DNA of 23,315 bases from Gammaproteobacteria bacterium (GTDB taxonomy: Bacteria > Pseudomonadota > Gammaproteobacteria > UBA6429 > Thiohalophilaceae): NCBI GenBank assembly GCA_003233255.1, contig QILH01000251.1, positions 1 to 23,315 on the forward strand, written 5' to 3'. A program made the translations under genes and the position numbers. Below the pieces are notes generated by a model. The model searched no databases. It was not told the origin of the DNA and saw only the letters and a list, made by a program, of their open reading frames with translations. Shown piece after piece: positions 1 to 8,361 of this stretch; within the stretch, counting starts at the first letter, position 1; the number at the start of each line of letters is the position of its first letter.

Positions 1-2
1 AA

Positions 3-77
3 AAGACGGCGAAGAAAAAGACCAAAAAGAAAGTAACGAAGAAGAAGGCCAAGAAAAAAGGACGCCGTCGCCGTTAA
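3..77 (+). CDS. 3' end of a gene with a Lys/Arg-rich C-terminal tail (partial)
   Basis: The reading frame that enters from the left edge ends at a TAA at 75-77. Its last 24 codons encode an almost uninterrupted basic tail: clusters of Lys broken by Thr, Ala and Val, ending in Gly and four Arg. Such tails occur on nucleic-acid-binding proteins, for example histone H1-like proteins, some DEAD-box helicases and topoisomerases. The body of the protein lies outside the window, so it cannot be named. A strong intrinsic terminator starts 26 bases after the stop, which supports this being a real gene end on the plus strand. Confidence 0.6.
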   Translation, partial: KTAKKKTKKKVTKKKAKKKGRRRR

Positions 78-102
78 GGGTGCCGCGTAAGTGCAGCATA
101 AG

Positions 103-133
103 AAACGGGTTAGTTGAACTAACCCGTTTTTTT
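103..133 (+). terminator. Rho-independent terminator
   Basis: A perfect 11-bp stem (AAACGGGTTAG at 103-113, CTAACCCGTTT at 119-129) encloses a 5-base loop and runs into seven T (127-133). It ends the plus-strand gene at the left edge. On the minus strand the stem is followed by only a short T-rich stretch, so it may also stop the catalase/ankyrin transcript coming from the right, but less efficiently. Confidence 0.87.
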
Positions 134-166
134 ATAAATGTTAATATATTTAATAATGGTTGTTAA

Positions 167-598
167 TTACTGTCCTTCAGTTAATTCTTTCAACTTATCC
201 GTTTGACCAAAAATAGCCGCAAACTGTTCAAGAGTTTTTCCTGACGAATGTGCTTTTTTACAGTCTACTTTATACAATAACCTGGCAATATCCCATTCCG
301 ATTTTACTATGGCGGCCATCATGGCGGTATGTCCACGTTTGTCTTTTAAGCAGGCATTGGCGCCATTGTGTAATAAAATTGTTACCGCTTTTTTATGACC
401 ATAGTAAGTCGCCATCATTAACGCGGTATAACTTTGATTATTTCGTTGATCGACAGGGAATCCGTGAATGAGAAACTCGGTCAGCACCTCAGCTTGACCT
501 GTTTTGGCGGCACTGAAGAAATAGTTAATTAATTTATCGTTAGCGGAAACCGGAAAAGAGAACACTAAAAATATTAAACTTACATACCATTGTCTCAT
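167..598 (-). CDS. Secreted ankyrin-repeat protein, AnkB-like, next to catalase
   Basis: A 143-residue protein with a signal peptide (residues 1-19, hydrophobic core and VSA cleavage site) followed by about three ankyrin repeats. The clearest are TALMMATYYGH (58-68) with AVTILLHNGA (71-80), and HTAMMAAIVKS (90-100) with IARLLYK. Ankyrin proteins are binding scaffolds with no catalysis of their own. In Pseudomonas aeruginosa the periplasmic ankyrin protein AnkB is encoded beside katB and is needed for full catalase activity. The arrangement here (catalase first, ankyrin 82 bases downstream on the same strand) matches that pair, so I infer a partner of the exported catalase. A ribosome binding site (AGGTG) stands 7-8 bases before the ATG. 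No separate promoter is obvious, so co-transcription with the catalase gene is likely. Confidence 0.85.
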   Translation of the reverse strand: MRQWYVSLIFLVFSFPVSANDKLINYFFSAAKTGQAEVLTEFLIHGFPVDQRNNQSYTALMMATYYGHKKAVTILLHNGANACLKDKRGHTAMMAAIVKSEWDIARLLYKVDCKKAHSSGKTLEQFAAIFGQTDKLKELTEGQ

Positions 599-680
599 GA
601 TCTTACACCTACTTATAGATAATCAGTTTTGAACAAAATAATATAAGGCTGCGTCCCTGCCGCCCATATTATTACATGTG

Positions 681-2198
681 TCACTTTGATAAGCTTTTAA
701 CCTTAGCCAGGTTTCCATTCACTGCTTTGGTTAGCTTGCTGCCCAGATCCATATCTGCCTGATAAAAGAAGCTCAGGATTATATGCTTTATTTCATTGTC
801 TTTAACCTGTCCCAGATCACTCGCTAGATTGCTAATCAGGTTAGATTTTTCATCGTTACTGAAGTTGCGATAAAGCACACCCGCCTGAGAAAAATTATTC
901 TCCTTCGCAATTTTTTTCTGCTGGCTTACCCCCGTTTGCGCTTGACTGGAGTAACGTGCCTGCTGGTTTTCAGTACGATTATCTTTGCGGCTAGGCTGAT
1001 AATTTACGTCTGAGTTTTGAGCACTCTGGTTGCCTGCACCATCCTGATTCCAGTTATTAACAGCAACCTTTGCTCGGTTAATTGGTAACTGCATGTGGTT
1101 TGCACCCAGACGATACATTTGTGTATCGGCATAAGAGAATACCCGACCTTGTAGCAGTCTATCTTCTGATGGCTCGATACCTGGCACGATATTCGATGGT
1201 GCAAATGCCGCTTGCTCCGTTTCCTGGAAAAAGTTGGTTGGCATACGGTTTAGTGTCATGGTTCCAATTTTAACTTCCTTTGTATCTAACCACATTTTGG
1301 TTGCATCAAGTGGATTATAATCAAGGTTGGCAAATTCAGATTCTTTTTTAACTTTGATGTACAAGTCCCACCTTGGATAATTTCCTGCTGCAATGTTTTC
1401 ATACATATCATTAGTTGCATGGCTAAAATCTTTTGCCTGAATCTCGGCAGCTTGTTTAACAGTAAGATTTTTTATGCCTTGTTGTGTTTTCCAGTGGAAT
1501 TTAACATAGCTGACATCACCTTTGGCATTGATAAGTTTGTAAGCATGTACGCCCCAACCGTCTGTCTGGCGTAAATTAGCTGGTATGCCGTAATCAGAAT
1601 ATAGCCAGGTCAGCATATGAGTTGACTCGGGCACATGGCTAAAAAAATCAAAGAAACGGTTAGGATCCTGCTTATTTGTTACTGGTGACGGTTTAAGCGA
1701 ATGCACCATGTCCGGGAATTTAATTGCGTCGCGAATAAAGAAAACCGGCAGGTTGTTACCCACTAAATCCCAATTACCTTCATTGGTATAAAATTTGGTG
1801 GCAAAACCTCGCGGGTCACGCAATGTTTCCGGTGAACCTTTTGAGTGAATAACGGTTGAGAATCGTACAAAAACAGGTGTTGTTGTACCTTTCTCAAACA
1901 CCTTAGCTTTGCTCAAGTGGCGAATGTCTTTGCTCGCTACGAACTTGCCATGGACTCCGGTGCCGCGGGCGTGAACAACCCGTTCGGGTATACGTTCACG
2001 GGCAAAACGTTGTAACTTTTGCACCAGTTGAACATCCTGTAGCAGTACGCTGCCATGTTCTCCAGCCGTATAGGAATTTTGATTGTCACCCACTGCGGCG
2101 CCATTATCCCGTGTTAGTGGCTTTATTTCAGCGTTTGCGGTCCCTATAAAGGTGATAGCAAGGCAGGCTATGCCTAATTTTTTCATGCGTATGTTCAT
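681..2198 (-). CDS. katB: Periplasmic heme catalase (KatB type)
   Basis: A 505-residue monofunctional heme catalase that splits hydrogen peroxide into water and oxygen. The catalytic His is in ERVVHARG (His76), the distal Asn is in LVGNNLPVFF (148/149), and the heme-ligand signature GRVFSYADTQMYR holds the proximal Tyr356. The length fits the small-subunit catalase class. The N-terminus is an export signal (MKK, hydrophobic stretch, TANA cleavage about residue 23), so the enzyme should act in the periplasm. A Gln/Asn-rich stretch around 395-425 links to the C-terminal helices. The first ATG is preferred because GAGGA lies 7-8 bases upstream; a second ATG four codons in would also keep the signal peptide. 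It is divergent from oxyR and followed by the ankyrin gene, so peroxide induction through OxyR is likely. Confidence 0.95.
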   Translation of the reverse strand: MNIRMKKLGIACLAITFIGTANAEIKPLTRDNGAAVGDNQNSYTAGEHGSVLLQDVQLVQKLQRFARERIPERVVHARGTGVHGKFVASKDIRHLSKAKVFEKGTTTPVFVRFSTVIHSKGSPETLRDPRGFATKFYTNEGNWDLVGNNLPVFFIRDAIKFPDMVHSLKPSPVTNKQDPNRFFDFFSHVPESTHMLTWLYSDYGIPANLRQTDGWGVHAYKLINAKGDVSYVKFHWKTQQGIKNLTVKQAAEIQAKDFSHATNDMYENIAAGNYPRWDLYIKVKKESEFANLDYNPLDATKMWLDTKEVKIGTMTLNRMPTNFFQETEQAAFAPSNIVPGIEPSEDRLLQGRVFSYADTQMYRLGANHMQLPINRAKVAVNNWNQDGAGNQSAQNSDVNYQPSRKDNRTENQQARYSSQAQTGVSQQKKIAKENNFSQAGVLYRNFSNDEKSNLISNLASDLGQVKDNEIKHIILSFFYQADMDLGSKLTKAVNGNLAKVKSLSK

Positions 2199-2267
2199 AA
2201 GTTTTTCCTCATGTTTTGGTGTGAGGCCTTCGCGGTGCTACGTTGAACGTGAAATACACGGTTGATA

Positions 2268-2320
2268 GCTATTGCTAATGCCTATGACTAATAATACTAT
2301 TCATAGGCAGCAGCAATAAC
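2268..2320. promoter_or_regulatory. Probable OxyR operator between katB and oxyR
   Basis: Two 20-base arms (2268-2287 and 2301-2320) are inverted copies of each other at 17 of 20 positions, separated by 13 bases. Each arm contains ATTG-N7-CTAT (or its complement), close to the OxyR half-operator ATAG-N7-CTAT and to the general LysR T-N11-A box. The position, midway in the gap between an oxyR gene and its presumed target katB, is what OxyR regulation predicts. It probably serves both divergent promoters; I could not pick convincing -35/-10 elements for either gene. Confidence 0.65.
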
Positions 2321-2373
2321 AAATTGGTTGTTCCACTGGTGACAATAGGTTTTATCTATACGAAGGAAATCAC

Positions 2374-3258
2374 ATGAACATTCGTGACCTTAAATATTTA
2401 TTAGCTATCAAAGAAACGGGCAGTTTCTCCAGGGCCGCTAAACAATGTTATGTCAGTCAACCCACACTTAGTGGGCAGGTGAAAAAACTGGAAGAAAGCC
2501 TGGGAGTACGCATTTTTGAACGAAGCAGCAAGCAGATCATTATCACCGCTGTCGGCGAACAAATTATAGCGTCGGCGATGAAGGTCATAGCGGAAGTAGA
2601 GCGTATCGACGCGCTTGCCGATGCCGCTATTGATCCGTTGTCAGGGCGATTCAGACTCGGGGCCTTTCCAACCCTGGCAACCTACCTGTTCCCTGGTATT
2701 GTTATGCCAATAAATACCTGCATGCCTGATCTTAAACTTATTTTAGTCGAAGAAAAAACACAGAGCCTGATAGATAAACTTAAATCCGGGCAAATCGACG
2801 CCGCTTTACTTGCACTCCCAGTCGTTGATGAGCAATTTAAGATTAAGGTTTTATTCGATGACTACTTTCGTCTCGCTGTAAAGACCGACCACAAACTGGC
2901 GAACAAATCAGAAATCGGGCAAACTTCGTTATTAAGTAAAGATTTGTTATTACTGGAAGAAGGTCATTGTTTGCGAGATCAGGCGCTGGAAATTTGTAGT
3001 TTAATGGGAGCGAATGAGGAGCAGGATTTTCGTGCAACTAGCCTTGAAACCTTGCGACTGATGGTAAAAGCGGGTACGGGTATCACTTTAATGCCAGAGA
3101 TTGCGATGGGTTTGAACAAGGATAGGGATGAAGACGGTATTCGTTACATTCCCTTCAAAGAGCCCCGTCCAAAACGAACCATAGGGCTGGTTTGGAGGAA
3201 AACCTTAATTAAAACAGCAGTGATTGATGAACTTATAAAAATACTTACTCATAAGTAA
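2374..3258 (+). CDS. oxyR: OxyR, peroxide-sensing LysR-family regulator
   Basis: A 294-residue LysR-type transcription factor. Residues 1-60 form the winged helix-turn-helix (FSRAAKQCYVSQPTLSGQVKKLE), and about 90-294 form the LysR substrate-binding fold. The OxyR hallmark is present: Cys199 and Cys208 within EEGHCLRDQALEIC, the same numbering as the redox-active pair of Escherichia coli OxyR, which form a disulfide on contact with peroxide. A ribosome binding site (AAGGAA) precedes the ATG. It is transcribed away from katB across a large inverted repeat, so it very likely activates katB and controls its own transcription. Confidence 0.95.
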   Translation: MNIRDLKYLLAIKETGSFSRAAKQCYVSQPTLSGQVKKLEESLGVRIFERSSKQIIITAVGEQIIASAMKVIAEVERIDALADAAIDPLSGRFRLGAFPTLATYLFPGIVMPINTCMPDLKLILVEEKTQSLIDKLKSGQIDAALLALPVVDEQFKIKVLFDDYFRLAVKTDHKLANKSEIGQTSLLSKDLLLLEEGHCLRDQALEICSLMGANEEQDFRATSLETLRLMVKAGTGITLMPEIAMGLNKDRDEDGIRYIPFKEPRPKRTIGLVWRKTLIKTAVIDELIKILTHK

Positions 3259-3302
3259 GCCGTAATTGTGTAGATTATAAAGCCGTAGAGATTGTTTATT
3301 AC

Positions 3303-3328
3303 GTTCTCATTTTATGAGAACTATTTTC
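3303..3328 (+). terminator. Probable terminator of oxyR
   Basis: An 8-bp perfect hairpin (GTTCTCAT at 3303-3310, ATGAGAAC at 3314-3321) with a 3-base loop lies 44 bases after the oxyR stop and is followed by TATTTTC. It touches the stop codon of the convergent phospholipase gene. The T tract is interrupted and the stem is AT-rich, so it is a moderate call; it could act from both sides. Confidence 0.45.
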
Positions 3329-4487
3329 GCATTCTTGAGGCCAGGTATACAAGCCACTGAATCAAACGAACGACATAACTGGCTCGCCATTCTGAAAAGC
3401 GTTGTGGCCAGGGACGTTTTTTCCAGATCAAATATGTGATTAGTTCACTTTGTCTGAAGTCATTTTCGAACAATCGTTGAGTTTGCTGAAGCAAATTTTT
3501 ATCTTTGACGGTTTGATTGGCATCTAGATTCCAGAATTGATTCCAACGATCGAGGTTACTCGAACCAATCGAGATCCAGTCATCGGCCAGGATAATCTTG
3601 GCATGCAGGAAACGGGGTTGGTATTCAAAAATTTTTACACCGTTATGCAATAAGCGTCGATAATATCGGCGTGCAGCATGCGAGATCCAGGGGTGATCAC
3701 TGATGGGGCCGGGCACCAACAGCCGTACATCTACATTTCGTTTAGCCGCATTACTCAGCGCATGTCTGAGTTTTCGGGTTGTTAAAAAATAGGGCGTTGC
3801 TATCCATACGTATCGAGTACTTTTTTTTATATTTCCCAATGCAGATTTAATTATATTATTTTTACCCGGTCCTGTTGCTAGCACAACTCGCCCCGGTTGA
3901 TTTAGCTCCGGGCGCGGATTTTTATATTCGGGTTGGGGCAACGGTATCGAACTGCTTTTTTGCCACACGAGAGAAAATGATTGATACCAGTCATAAACGA
4001 CCTGCCCTTTAATCTCAAGCATGATGTCATGCCAGTTCATTGGAGCGCTATGGTTAAGATCATTCGTAGCAGGTTGGTAGTCATCTGATAGGCCAGCCCC
4101 ACCAACAAATGCTATATCGTTGTCAACCAGTAGTAGTTTTCGATGATTACGTCGAATACTGCGGTATAATTTTTTCCACTGGAAAGGATTGTAGGAAACA
4201 AACGATATATTTTTCTGATGCAAGCGATTTTTGTCTGCTTGAGTTACTGTTTTCGCCCCATAGTCATCAAATAGTATAAATACTTTGATACCGCGCCGGG
4301 CTGTATCGGTTAAGGCCTGAATGAATTGTGCGAGAACGTTGCCAGAACTTACCAGATATTGTTCGAGAAAAATAAAATGCTGAGCTTGTTCGATCGCAGC
4401 AAGCATATGCGGGTAAAACGTTTTACTGTCGACTAATAATTGAAATGAGTTTTGATCACGCCAGGGAAATGTGTAACCCGTTTTCAT
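3321..4487 (-). CDS. clsB: Phospholipase D-family cardiolipin synthase, ClsB-like
   Basis: A 388-residue protein with two phospholipase D active-site motifs: H115-R-K117-x4-D122 (HRKLLLVD) and H295-A-K297-x4-D302 (HAKIILAD), the second followed by the usual GSSNLD. Two HKD motifs without N-terminal membrane helices is the layout of ClsB/ClsC-type cardiolipin synthases, which join phospholipid headgroups at the inner membrane. Exact donor and acceptor lipids cannot be read from sequence. Its ATG overlaps the TGA of the RNase D gene by four bases (ATGA), so it is probably translationally coupled to that gene. It converges with oxyR. Confidence 0.85.
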   Translation of the reverse strand: MKTGYTFPWRDQNSFQLLVDSKTFYPHMLAAIEQAQHFIFLEQYLVSSGNVLAQFIQALTDTARRGIKVFILFDDYGAKTVTQADKNRLHQKNISFVSYNPFQWKKLYRSIRRNHRKLLLVDNDIAFVGGAGLSDDYQPATNDLNHSAPMNWHDIMLEIKGQVVYDWYQSFSLVWQKSSSIPLPQPEYKNPRPELNQPGRVVLATGPGKNNIIKSALGNIKKSTRYVWIATPYFLTTRKLRHALSNAAKRNVDVRLLVPGPISDHPWISHAARRYYRRLLHNGVKIFEYQPRFLHAKIILADDWISIGSSNLDRWNQFWNLDANQTVKDKNLLQQTQRLFENDFRQSELITYLIWKKRPWPQRFSEWRASYVVRLIQWLVYLASRMRK

Positions 4488-5662
4488 TGTTGGTTATTAG
4501 TTAATTCCAGTTTGTTATTAGAGTAGCTCAAGTTTAGTTTGTTTTTGAGAAATTGTTGCAGGGTTTCGCCAACCAGATTTAAGCGCCAGCCCGTTAAAAT
4601 ATCCAGATTGGGTTCTTCGAGAATTAATTTTTCGAGTTCATTGCGGTTAACAATGGCACCAACACTGATATTGTGTTCATTGGCCTTGAGCTTACTGATG
4701 GCGAGCAGTGCGTCAATTGTTGCTTCCTGATTTTTATCCAGTTTGCGTTTCTTATGTGGAGTTGGCCATTGTTCTTCTGGTGTAGCCAGCGCTTTATTTA
4801 CGCACTCGATAATTGCGTTGGCACTTTTATCAACGGTCGCTTTATTTATGCCGCGTATATTTTCGACTTTCGGTTTCGATGTTGGCATCGTCATCGCTAT
4901 CGATAATGCAATATTATCAGACAAAATCCATTTTCGAGGCTTGTCTTTTTTTATCGCGATCTCTTCGCGCCAGCTACAGAGTTGTTGCAACACTGCAAGT
5001 TGTTTGCGGCGTAGTTTTTGATTACCGGATACTTTTTGCCAAAGTTGATCTTTATCCACTTGATATAATTCGGGATCGAGCAGTTGCGCAAAATCATTTT
5101 CCAGCCAGTCCTGCCTGCCGTATTGATGCAAATTCTCCAGTATCAACGGATACATCTGAATTAGGTAACGCACATCGTTGGCAGCGTATTCGAGTTGTTC
5201 CGTCGATAAAGGACGTTGTTCCCAGTCTGTGCGTGCGTGCTGCTTGGCCAGATTGATGTCCAGATAATGTTTGACCAGATTGCCGTAACCGATCTGTTCT
5301 CCTAAACCGAGTAGGGTGGCGGCTATCTGAGTATCAAACATAGGGACGGGCATAATCTCCAAATCACAATACAGGATCTCCAGATCCTGGCGTGCCGCAT
5401 GAAAAATCTTGGTTTGTGCTGAATTAGCAAACAGGCCTTTAAGTGCGGATAAATCTTTGACCTTGAGTGGGTCGATACAGGCAATATCAGTAGGGCTTGC
5501 TATCTGGATTAGGCACAGTTTCGAAAAATAGGTTTTATCGCGAACAAATTCTGTATCAATCGCTATATATTCGGTGTCAGCAATTTTCTGACAAAATGCG
5601 GTTAATTCCTGTTCGCTTTCGATGAGAGGACAGGCGGTAAGATTAGCGGTAAGGTCAGACAT
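4484..5662 (-). CDS. rnd: Ribonuclease D
   Basis: A 392-residue 3'-5' exoribonuclease that trims tRNA precursors and other structured RNA. The DEDDy catalytic set is intact: Asp36 and Glu38 in AIDTEF, Asp93 in FHAARQDLEIL, and Tyr159 with Asp163 in YAANDV. A HRDC RNA-binding domain follows at roughly 212-292 (QKLRRKQLAVLQQLCSWRE onward). It is the first gene of a two-gene minus-strand unit with the cardiolipin synthase. It faces away from the membrane protein at 5826, and the 163-base gap between them must hold both promoters. No good Shine-Dalgarno sequence is seen before the ATG. Confidence 0.93.
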   Translation of the reverse strand: MSDLTANLTACPLIESEQELTAFCQKIADTEYIAIDTEFVRDKTYFSKLCLIQIASPTDIACIDPLKVKDLSALKGLFANSAQTKIFHAARQDLEILYCDLEIMPVPMFDTQIAATLLGLGEQIGYGNLVKHYLDINLAKQHARTDWEQRPLSTEQLEYAANDVRYLIQMYPLILENLHQYGRQDWLENDFAQLLDPELYQVDKDQLWQKVSGNQKLRRKQLAVLQQLCSWREEIAIKKDKPRKWILSDNIALSIAMTMPTSKPKVENIRGINKATVDKSANAIIECVNKALATPEEQWPTPHKKRKLDKNQEATIDALLAISKLKANEHNISVGAIVNRNELEKLILEEPNLDILTGWRLNLVGETLQQFLKNKLNLSYSNNKLELTNNQQ

Positions 5663-5825
5663 TTATATCGTTTTCGATTTAAGATAATGGTGGAATGTAG
5701 TGACATGATCGCGCAATTCTTTATACAATTGCAATAGAATGCCTCATGAATTTAACTATTATTATACAGGGTTGCTACTAAAGAGCCGTCTTTGTATAGA
5801 AGAATTTCAGGAATAACCCGATAAA

Positions 5826-6365
5826 ATGCAAGCGCTGTTTAGATTATTTTTTGATATTGCCCTGTTAAGAAAAGGGCCACAAGACGTTCCATATTCGTTG
5901 TTTTTGTTAATTTTTCTATTTGGTTTTGAATTTGCCGTGGATTTAACTAGCAACTTCATTCCGGATTATGAAGGTAAAACACTCGATTTTTGGCTTAATA
6001 CCCGTTTCTATGTCGTTGCCAATGCCGTTATCATTGCTTTTATCTATCTTATTTTTAAATTTTATGCGAAAACAGATCGTTTTATACAATCACTAACGGC
6101 GATCACAGGGGCAGGCTTAATCCTTATCTTCATCCAGTTACCTGCGAAATTTCTGGTGATGAATGCGGCCGGCGGGCAACCATCGATGGCCGTCGGATTA
6201 GCTGTTTTGTTTTCTATGTTTATCCTGGTCTGGAATCTGGCCATCTATATGCATGTTTTTCACCTTGCGCTTGCTACGTCAAGAATTAACGCGGGCATGT
6301 TGTCGTTTGTGATCTTGATCCTGAGTTTTGCGATAAGAGTTATACTTGTTCCGGATGTGAGCTGA
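5826..6365 (+). CDS. Conserved membrane protein with five helices, upstream of mpl
   Basis: A 179-residue protein I do not recognise as a named family. Five hydrophobic segments are visible at about 22-40, 62-79, 92-112, 121-148 and 155-175, so it should sit in the inner membrane; a Yip1-type fold is one possibility, but I see no diagnostic motif. Its TGA shares a base with the ATG of mpl (TGATG), which indicates translational coupling and suggests a role beside cell-wall recycling, but this is inference only. The ribosome binding site is poor: AGGA is 13 bases before the ATG. Confidence 0.75.
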   Translation: MQALFRLFFDIALLRKGPQDVPYSLFLLIFLFGFEFAVDLTSNFIPDYEGKTLDFWLNTRFYVVANAVIIAFIYLIFKFYAKTDRFIQSLTAITGAGLILIFIQLPAKFLVMNAAGGQPSMAVGLAVLFSMFILVWNLAIYMHVFHLALATSRINAGMLSFVILILSFAIRVILVPDVS

Positions 6366-7726
6366 TGCATGTTCACATCCTTGGTATTTGCGGTACCTTT
6401 ATGGGCGGCATCGCACAGCTAGCTTCGTCCATGGGACACACGGTGACCGGATGCGATGCAAATGTTTATCCACCGATGAGCACGCAACTCGAACAGGCCG
6501 GTATTATTTTGTTTGAAGGCTTTGGTGTGGAACAATTTGCACAAACTCCTGATGTGGTTGTGATAGGCAATGCTCTGTCGCGTGGTAATGAGGCGGTGGA
6601 ATACGTTCTTGAAAAGGGTTTGTCCTATACCTCCGGGCCGCAATGGCTGGCCGAGAATGTGTTAAAAGATCGATGGGTGCTGGCGGTGTCGGGTACCCAT
6701 GGCAAAACAAGCACATCGAGTTTGTTGGCCTGGATTTTAGATTATAACAACATGGCACCGGGTTTTTTAATAGGCGGTGTGCCTGCAAACTTTGGTTTCA
6801 CCGCCCGTCTTGGGGATACGCCGTTTTTTGTCGTTGAGGCGGATGAATACGATAGTGCTTTTTTTGATAAACGTTCCAAATTTGTTCACTATCATCCCCG
6901 TACTTTGGTCATGAATAATCTTGAATTTGATCACGCGGATATCTTTGATGATTTAGCGGCGATTCAGCAACAGTTTCATCATCAGGTGCGTACGGTACCG
7001 GCGAATGGTTTGGTGATTTATCCGGCTCAGGAAACGGCGATCAATGAAGTGATTGCGATGGGGTGCTGGTCGGAGCAACAAACGGTGGGTGATAATTCGG
7101 ACTGGCAAGTGCAATTAAACAAAAGCGATGGTCGTGAATTTCAGGTTCGCTTTCGCCAACAGGATTCTGTGCAGGTGAACTGGGATTTACTGGGGGAACA
7201 TAATGTTCAGAACGCCGTAGCCGCGATGGCTGCAGCGCATCATGTCGGTGTTTCGCTAGAACATGCGGCCGAAGCTCTAACTTGCTTTAAAGGCATTAAG
7301 CGTCGCCTGGAGATTCGCGGTGTGGTAAATGATATTACTGTCTATGATGACTTTGCGCATCATCCAACCGCGATTCGAACAACCTTGCAGGGGTTGCGAC
7401 AACATGTCGGGTCAGCCAGGGTCATCGCGGTGTTAGAACCTCGATCAAATACCATGCGTATGGGGGTACATAAGCAACAATTAGCCGAGGCTTTAATCGA
7501 AGCGGATGAAGTGTTTGTATTTGAGCCAGCGAAGCTGGATTGGTCATTGAGAGATATGTTGTCTGGAATTTCTGAAAAAACCGTTATCAGTGATTCAACT
7601 CAAACACTGATCGATAAAATAAGCGATCTGGCGGCGGCGGGCGACTATATTGTCATTATGAGTAACGGTGGTTTTGAAAACCTGCACCAACGTTTACTCG
7701 ATAAACTATCTGACCTGAATAAATAA
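6365..7726 (+). CDS. mpl: Mpl, murein tripeptide ligase (peptidoglycan recycling)
   Basis: A 453-residue Mur-family ligase. It joins recycled L-Ala-gamma-D-Glu-meso-diaminopimelate to UDP-N-acetylmuramic acid using ATP, in the cytoplasm. The N-terminus has the Mpl/MurC-type nucleotide-sugar fold (MHVHILGICGTFMGG), the ATP loop is GTHGKTST (110-117), and EADEYDSAFFD and NNLEFDHADIF follow in the central domain. The C-terminal domain has YDDFAHHPTAI and EPRSNTMRMG; the latter is typical of Mpl rather than MurC. The length matches the family. It overlaps the membrane protein before it by one base and is followed five bases later by ubiX, so all three are probably one transcript. Confidence 0.95.
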   Translation: MHVHILGICGTFMGGIAQLASSMGHTVTGCDANVYPPMSTQLEQAGIILFEGFGVEQFAQTPDVVVIGNALSRGNEAVEYVLEKGLSYTSGPQWLAENVLKDRWVLAVSGTHGKTSTSSLLAWILDYNNMAPGFLIGGVPANFGFTARLGDTPFFVVEADEYDSAFFDKRSKFVHYHPRTLVMNNLEFDHADIFDDLAAIQQQFHHQVRTVPANGLVIYPAQETAINEVIAMGCWSEQQTVGDNSDWQVQLNKSDGREFQVRFRQQDSVQVNWDLLGEHNVQNAVAAMAAAHHVGVSLEHAAEALTCFKGIKRRLEIRGVVNDITVYDDFAHHPTAIRTTLQGLRQHVGSARVIAVLEPRSNTMRMGVHKQQLAEALIEADEVFVFEPAKLDWSLRDMLSGISEKTVISDSTQTLIDKISDLAAAGDYIVIMSNGGFENLHQRLLDKLSDLNK

Positions 7727-7731
7727 GTATA

Positions 7732-8361
7732 ATGATTGATAACCAGCATAAAATTTTAGCGTTGACCGGCGCCTCAGGCGCACCCTATGCAATGCGTTTG
7801 CTGGAATGCATGCTGCAGGCCGGACAATGCGTTGATATTGTTTTTTCCAGGGCGGCGCACATGGTGTTTGCTATGGAAACCGATTTAAATCTGCCGGCAC
7901 GTCCTGCAGAACTCAGACAATTTTTTATTGAGCACTTTGCGGCGCAGCCCGATCAGATTCAGGTGTATGGACGCGAAGACTGGATGGCGCCCATGGCAAG
8001 TGGCTCACATACCGCGGGCAGCATGGTAGTTTGTCCCTGCACCATGGGCACCCTGGCGGCGATCGCGCATGGGATGAGTGATAATCTGATCGAGAGAGCG
8101 GCGGATGTGATGATTAAGGAAAATCGTCAGTTGATTTTGGTGCCTCGCGAAACACCTTTTTCGGCCATTCACCTTGAAAACATGCATAAACTGGCCCAAC
8201 TGGGGGTTACTATGCTGGCGGCGAACCCTGGATTTTATTATCAGCCTACTAAAATTGATGATCTTGTCGACTTTGTGGTTGCGCGCATTTTAGACCAACT
8301 CCAGATTGAACACACATTAATACCACGCTGGGGCCATGATCCAGAAAAGAATTCCGAATAA
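7732..8361 (+). CDS. ubiX: UbiX, flavin prenyltransferase
   Basis: A 209-residue enzyme that attaches a dimethylallyl unit to FMN to make prenyl-FMN, the cofactor of the UbiD decarboxylase in ubiquinone synthesis. The flavin-binding start LTGASGAPYA holds Ser15. Lys129 in DVMIKENRQL, Arg139 and Glu140 in VPRETPFS, and Tyr169 in NPGFYYQP agree in position with the catalytic set known from the Pseudomonas enzyme. VVCPCTMGTLAAIAHG is the typical central motif. It starts five bases after mpl. The mpl-ubiX pairing is common in gammaproteobacteria. No clear ribosome binding site is seen, so it may rely on coupling to mpl. Confidence 0.94.
   Translation: MIDNQHKILALTGASGAPYAMRLLECMLQAGQCVDIVFSRAAHMVFAMETDLNLPARPAELRQFFIEHFAAQPDQIQVYGREDWMAPMASGSHTAGSMVVCPCTMGTLAAIAHGMSDNLIERAADVMIKENRQLILVPRETPFSAIHLENMHKLAQLGVTMLAANPGFYYQPTKIDDLVDFVVARILDQLQIEHTLIPRWGHDPEKNSE

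Noticed and set aside
4813..5256. 147-codon plus-strand open frame opposite RNase D
   Set aside because: Covered by the intact DEDDy nuclease domain on the minus strand; no motif or ribosome binding site of its own.
5728..5747. Short inverted repeat GCAATT...AATTGC between rnd and the membrane protein gene
   Set aside because: Six-base AT-rich arms with an 8-base spacer are too likely by chance, and no matching regulator is known for these genes.
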